Source: Marisa cornuarietis (lineage: Eukaryota > Mollusca > Gastropoda > Architaenioglossa > Ampullariidae). From it: a DNA stretch of 64,000 nucleotides. Position 1 is the first letter of the stretch; every line of letters begins with the position of its first letter. The notes below the pieces were generated by a model. The model saw only the letters and a program-made list of their open reading frames with translations, had not been told where the DNA came from and did not search any database. Shown here piece by piece: positions 61,487 through 64,000 of the stretch. The DNA lies in assembly GCA_004794655.1 (NCBI GenBank), contig SMMW01000171.1:1053798-1117797 (forward strand), in the 5' to 3' direction. Made by a program: the position numbers and the translations under genes.

Positions 61487-62150
61487 CACCAAGCTCTCTC
61501 TCTCACGCGGGTTCTCTTGGGGCTGACAAGAGTTTGTCCCCTCGTCTCGCCGCCCGGCGAAGGTTCGTTTCCCAAAGGCAATGACATGCTGAGCCTGTTG
61601 GAGCCTCCTCACTGACCATTCTGCTCACGTGACTTCATCTTTATGCTGATGAGTATCTGTTTGACTTGAAGAGTCCAATTGCATCAGTTTGGGCCAAAAC
61701 GTAGTTTGTTTGAAAACGATAAACAATATCTTTTAATCAACATACCCATACAAATACAAGAGCTGTATTATGAGGCTACACCACACAGCGGAGGTTCAGG
61801 GTCATTGCTGACAACAAGAAGCCATGTAGAAGATGTATCAGCCCCCCCCCCCACTGCTGTATGTCTAATCACGACTGTAGCAAGAGGAGTTGACGAAGTG
61901 CACGTGTGAGTGAGATATCAGCAGACATGGCGACTGATATGTGACGATGTTATCTCACTAGTTATCGACTTATCTTCCCTTCACTTACGTCACAGCCTCA
62001 GCTGTCACAACCTTCCTCGTGCGCCCAGACATCTTGTTACCGCTGACTGTCATTGTCATTTGCACGTGGGATTGTGTGAGTGCCGGAGTTTGCTGCCTGT
62101 GTATGTACGTGTATTGTCAGTTTGTAGACTTGGTGTGCTCACCACAGTGT

Positions 62151-62361
62151 AACTGTCACTTTAGGCGGTCCGGTGGCGCAACGGTTAGCGCCTGTCACCA
62201 ATACAGTGAAGGTTGGCTGTCCTGGGTTCAGTTCTCGTCTCGGGCACGCTGTTCTTTCTCTGCATGTGGCATCTGTTTACAGGGCTGACTGTCTTGCTGT
62301 GATATAGCCTTTGTTCCTGGCTCGGCGTGAAACACCAATTAAAAAAAAAACTGTCACCTTA
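62151..62361 (+). mobile_element. tRNA-derived SINE with target-site duplication
   Basis: The body runs from GGCGGTCCGGTGGCGCAACG (62164) to a run of ten A (62341-62350). TGGCGCAACGG is an RNA polymerase III A box and GGGTTCAGTTC about 50 bp downstream is a B box. The 3' part ends GGCGTGAAACACCAATT before the A tail. Flanks AACTGTCACTTTA (62151-62163) and AACTGTCACCTTA (62349-62361) are a 13-bp target duplication with one mismatch. It is on the same strand as the PAS gene and ends about 500 bp before the PAS-B exon. The source tRNA cannot be named. Confidence 0.85.
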
Positions 62362-62852
62362 GCATTAACTGCAATCAGTTGCTCATCCTATAGAAAGACT
62401 TTTCAGTAAAAAGGTTTTACCAAATAGTTTTCTCTTACAAAATATTTTTCCCACAAAACAGTTTTATTGTTGTGCTCGAGTATTTTTCTCACTCAGTAAA
62501 AATGTGATGACAAGTAGACATCAGTGGGGGTGCTGAAAGACTCTACACAGACATTGAAGTCGTTTTTCCTAATTCGTTCACTCATGCTTTGTGATGTCAC
62601 ACTATTTCACAAAACATTTTCTGAACTCATTAGTGACATGTGAAATATAAATGTTAAATAAAAATGTAACCAGAAATTGAAGAACAGAGCAATGACTGAG
62701 ACTTGATACCATTTGAGACAACAGAGAATCCAACACCTACAGTTCCTTATGTATGGATGCCGTTAGCATTGTTGTTGTTGTTGTTAGCATTGTTGTTGTT
62801 ATTCTCTGTTCTACCTGTCTAAGACATGCCCGTCTTCTCACCTGTGTTGCAG

Positions 62853-63022
62853 CTGGTGCGGTGGACGGGGCAGGTGAGGAGCAGGCGGGTGGGACGGGCT
62901 CATGGCTTGGTGTGCCTGTGTCACCCGGTGCAGTCCCACGCTTTGCTGGAGCTGCGCTTGGGCGGCAGCATGTTCATCAGCAGGCACGACATGCGAATGA
63001 CCTTCACCTACTGCGACCCTAG
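62853..63022 (+). CDS. bHLH-PAS gene, PAS-A/PAS-B spacer and start of PAS-B
   Basis: A 170-nt exon. The acceptor is CACCTGTGTTGCAG and the donor is CCCTAG|GTCAGA; the phase runs from 0 to 2. It begins LVRWTGQVRSRRVGRAHGLV, then CLCHPVQSHALLELRLGGS, and ends MFISRHDMRMTFTYCDP. The first part is the last PAS-A strand (family pattern V-x-HCTGxI). MFISRHDMRMTFTYCDPR is the start of PAS-B and is close to HIF-alpha's FLSRHSxDMKFxYCDER. SIM and ARNT differ more here. This exon is the best argument for an alpha-class, HIF-like protein. The last codon (R) is split by the intron, and the next exon is beyond the window. Confidence 0.88.
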
Positions 63023-63136
63023 GTCAGAGGGTAGACGTAGCGCTGAGTGTAGTGCAGTGGTTCACTTCCCTGAAACTGTGCAAATCACCTCACATAATAT
63101 TGTTATCTCACTTATTATCCGTGAGCCGGTGCACTT

Positions 63137-63815
63137 TAATAATAATAATAATAATAGTGAAGATGTTTATAGCGCATATTCACACTCATAGAGAGCATGC
63201 TCTTAGCGCTTAAAACGGGGAAGAGACGTGGACTAAGTAGATACAGAACACAGGGGACGAAAGAAAACGACAGTACTGACGAAACAGATAACAAAAGGCA
63301 TCAAGTAACAGGAACAGAGAAAATATAGTGATTCTGCGAGAAAGATGCGTAAAGTAGCAAGAGGGAAGGAGGGAGAGTAAGAAGGACGAGCATTGTGTGG
63401 ACTGTGTTAGGAGAAATGCTCAAGGAAGAGATGAGTTTTCAGTGCAGATTTGAAAGATTCAGTTGTAGGAAGGTGGCGGATATGGAAAGGAAGAGAGTTC
63501 CATTGTTTTGCAGCACAGTAGCCAAAAGTCCTGTGACCATATGTTGTTGTTCTGGTGACAGGAACAGTTAGGATACGGTTGTCAGACGAAGAGCGTAGTT
63601 GTCTGGACGGAGAGTAAGGGATGAGAAGTTCAGAGAAATAGTCAGGACAGGAGCCAGCAAAGAAAGTAAAACACAGCACAGACAGTTTGTACTGGATGCG
63701 AGAACGGATGGGTAGCCAGTGTAGAAAACGAAGGAGAGGAGTGACATGGTCCCGTTTCCTTGCTCTAAGTACCAGACGCGCAGCGGAGTTCTGTACTCTA
63801 GTGTAGTCAGCACAC
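63137..63815 (-). mobile_element. 5'-truncated LINE: C-terminal reverse-transcriptase end, 3' UTR and (ATT)n tail
   Basis: Minus strand. A frame open from about 63815 to 63407 reads TRVQNSAARLVLRARKRDHV, then TPLLRFLHWLPIRSRIQYKL, and further on PDYFSELL, LRSSSDNRILTVP and AAKQWNSLPFHIRHL, ending SFKSALKTHLFLEHFS. RVQNxAARL, LHWLPIxxRIxYKL, the LRSSS...VP block and WNSLPxxIR are the well-known C-terminal signature of CR1/L2-like LINE reverse transcriptases. The catalytic domain itself is missing. The 3' UTR ends GCGCTATAAACATCTTCACT and (ATT)n at 63137-63158. The kept part of the frame has no stop, so this is a fairly young, truncated insertion. Confidence 0.85.
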
Positions 63816-64000
63816 GTAACATTATGTTAACACTTGTCATGTCGTGTCACTGTGTCAGTACAGTAACATTATGTTAACACTTGTCATGTCGTGTCACTGT
63901 GTGTGTCAGTACAGTAACATTATGTTAACACTTGTCATGTCGTGTCACTGTGTGTGTCAGTACAGTAACATTATGTTAACACTTGTCATGTCGTGTCACT
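63816..64000. repeat. 47-51-bp minisatellite, at least 3.5 copies, cut by the window edge
   Basis: CAGTACAGTAACATTATGTT plus AACACTTGTCATGTCGTGTCACTGTGTG; later units have an extra TGTG. It abuts the truncated 5' end of the LINE. Confidence 0.9.

Larger units (their letters stand above)
43607..62852 (+). other. Intron of the bHLH-PAS gene (19.2 kb), phase 0
   Basis: It contains at least ten minisatellites, one hAT-like MITE, a retroelement leader and a SINE (all listed). The longest plain part is 44196-49482: no gene, but (TG)n runs near 44525 and 45045, C/G runs near 45700, 47530 and 47685, and an alternating purine-pyrimidine tract at 48345-48380. Parts 49690-51546, 52116-52610 and 55251-57390 are also unassigned. 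Confidence 0.7.
63023..64000 (+). other. Intron of the bHLH-PAS gene, runs off the window
   Basis: It begins GTCAGA after the PAS-B exon. It contains an antisense LINE end and the start of a minisatellite. The acceptor is not in the window. Confidence 0.65.

Noticed and set aside
61640..61680. Hammerhead ribozyme start CTGATGA
   Set aside because: The GAAA box and closing stems are missing; the same holds for CTGATGA near 22859 and for CTGATGATG words elsewhere.
62164..62250. A functional tRNA gene
   Set aside because: The A and B boxes fit, but the acceptor ends do not pair, the anticodon loop lacks the usual T33, and a SINE body, A tail and target duplication follow.

Overview
The window looks like animal (metazoan) nuclear DNA. 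It has split genes with GT-AG introns, non-LTR, LTR and DNA transposon remnants, a tRNA-derived SINE and very many minisatellites. A marine mollusc, probably a gastropod, is my inference from the style of the LINE, SINE and MITE remnants; nothing here proves it. I see no bacterial genes, CRISPR, rRNA or functional tRNA.

One host gene can be supported. Five plus-strand exons (26120-26326, 26971-27149, 34953-35064, 43503-43606, 62853-63022) join with matching phases (1, 0, 1, 0; last donor phase 2). They encode a linker, a PAS-A domain and the start of a PAS-B domain of a bHLH-PAS transcription factor. By eye it is closest to the alpha class (HIF/SIM/trachealess). The bHLH exons and the C-terminal exons are not found in the window. 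Almost everything from 26 kb to the right edge is intron of this gene.

Region by region: 1-2760 is a decayed Ty3/gypsy-like element (protease joined to an integrase zinc finger, no reverse transcriptase) followed by a long-terminal-repeat/leader region. A second, diverged copy of that leader lies at about 60680-61300. 3.4-14 kb is dominated by minisatellites of 61, 34, 49, 69 and 22 bp. 13.3-18 kb holds a hAT-like MITE with a perfect 8-bp target duplication and two inverted copies of a TA-flanked MITE. About 16.2-25 kb is AT-rich and ends in an 83-bp AT satellite. 25.2-26.1 kb is an array carrying repeated TGACGTCA (CRE) sites just before the first exon. 27-60 kb is intron filled with more than twenty further minisatellite families, a decayed LINE (38.06-38.35 kb) and a second hAT-like copy (53.96-54.17 kb). 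62.15-62.36 kb is a SINE with target-site duplication. 63.14-63.82 kb is a LINE 3' end on the minus strand.

Roughly a third of the window (about 21-22 kb by adding the arrays) is tandem repeat. Most long open frames in the window lie inside these arrays, often open on both strands or in several frames, and are not genes. The most unusual signal is in the two retroelement leaders. Two interleaved helices (pseudoknot order A-B-A'-B') surround a conserved primer-binding-site-like motif, and base changes between the copies are compensated in both helices.
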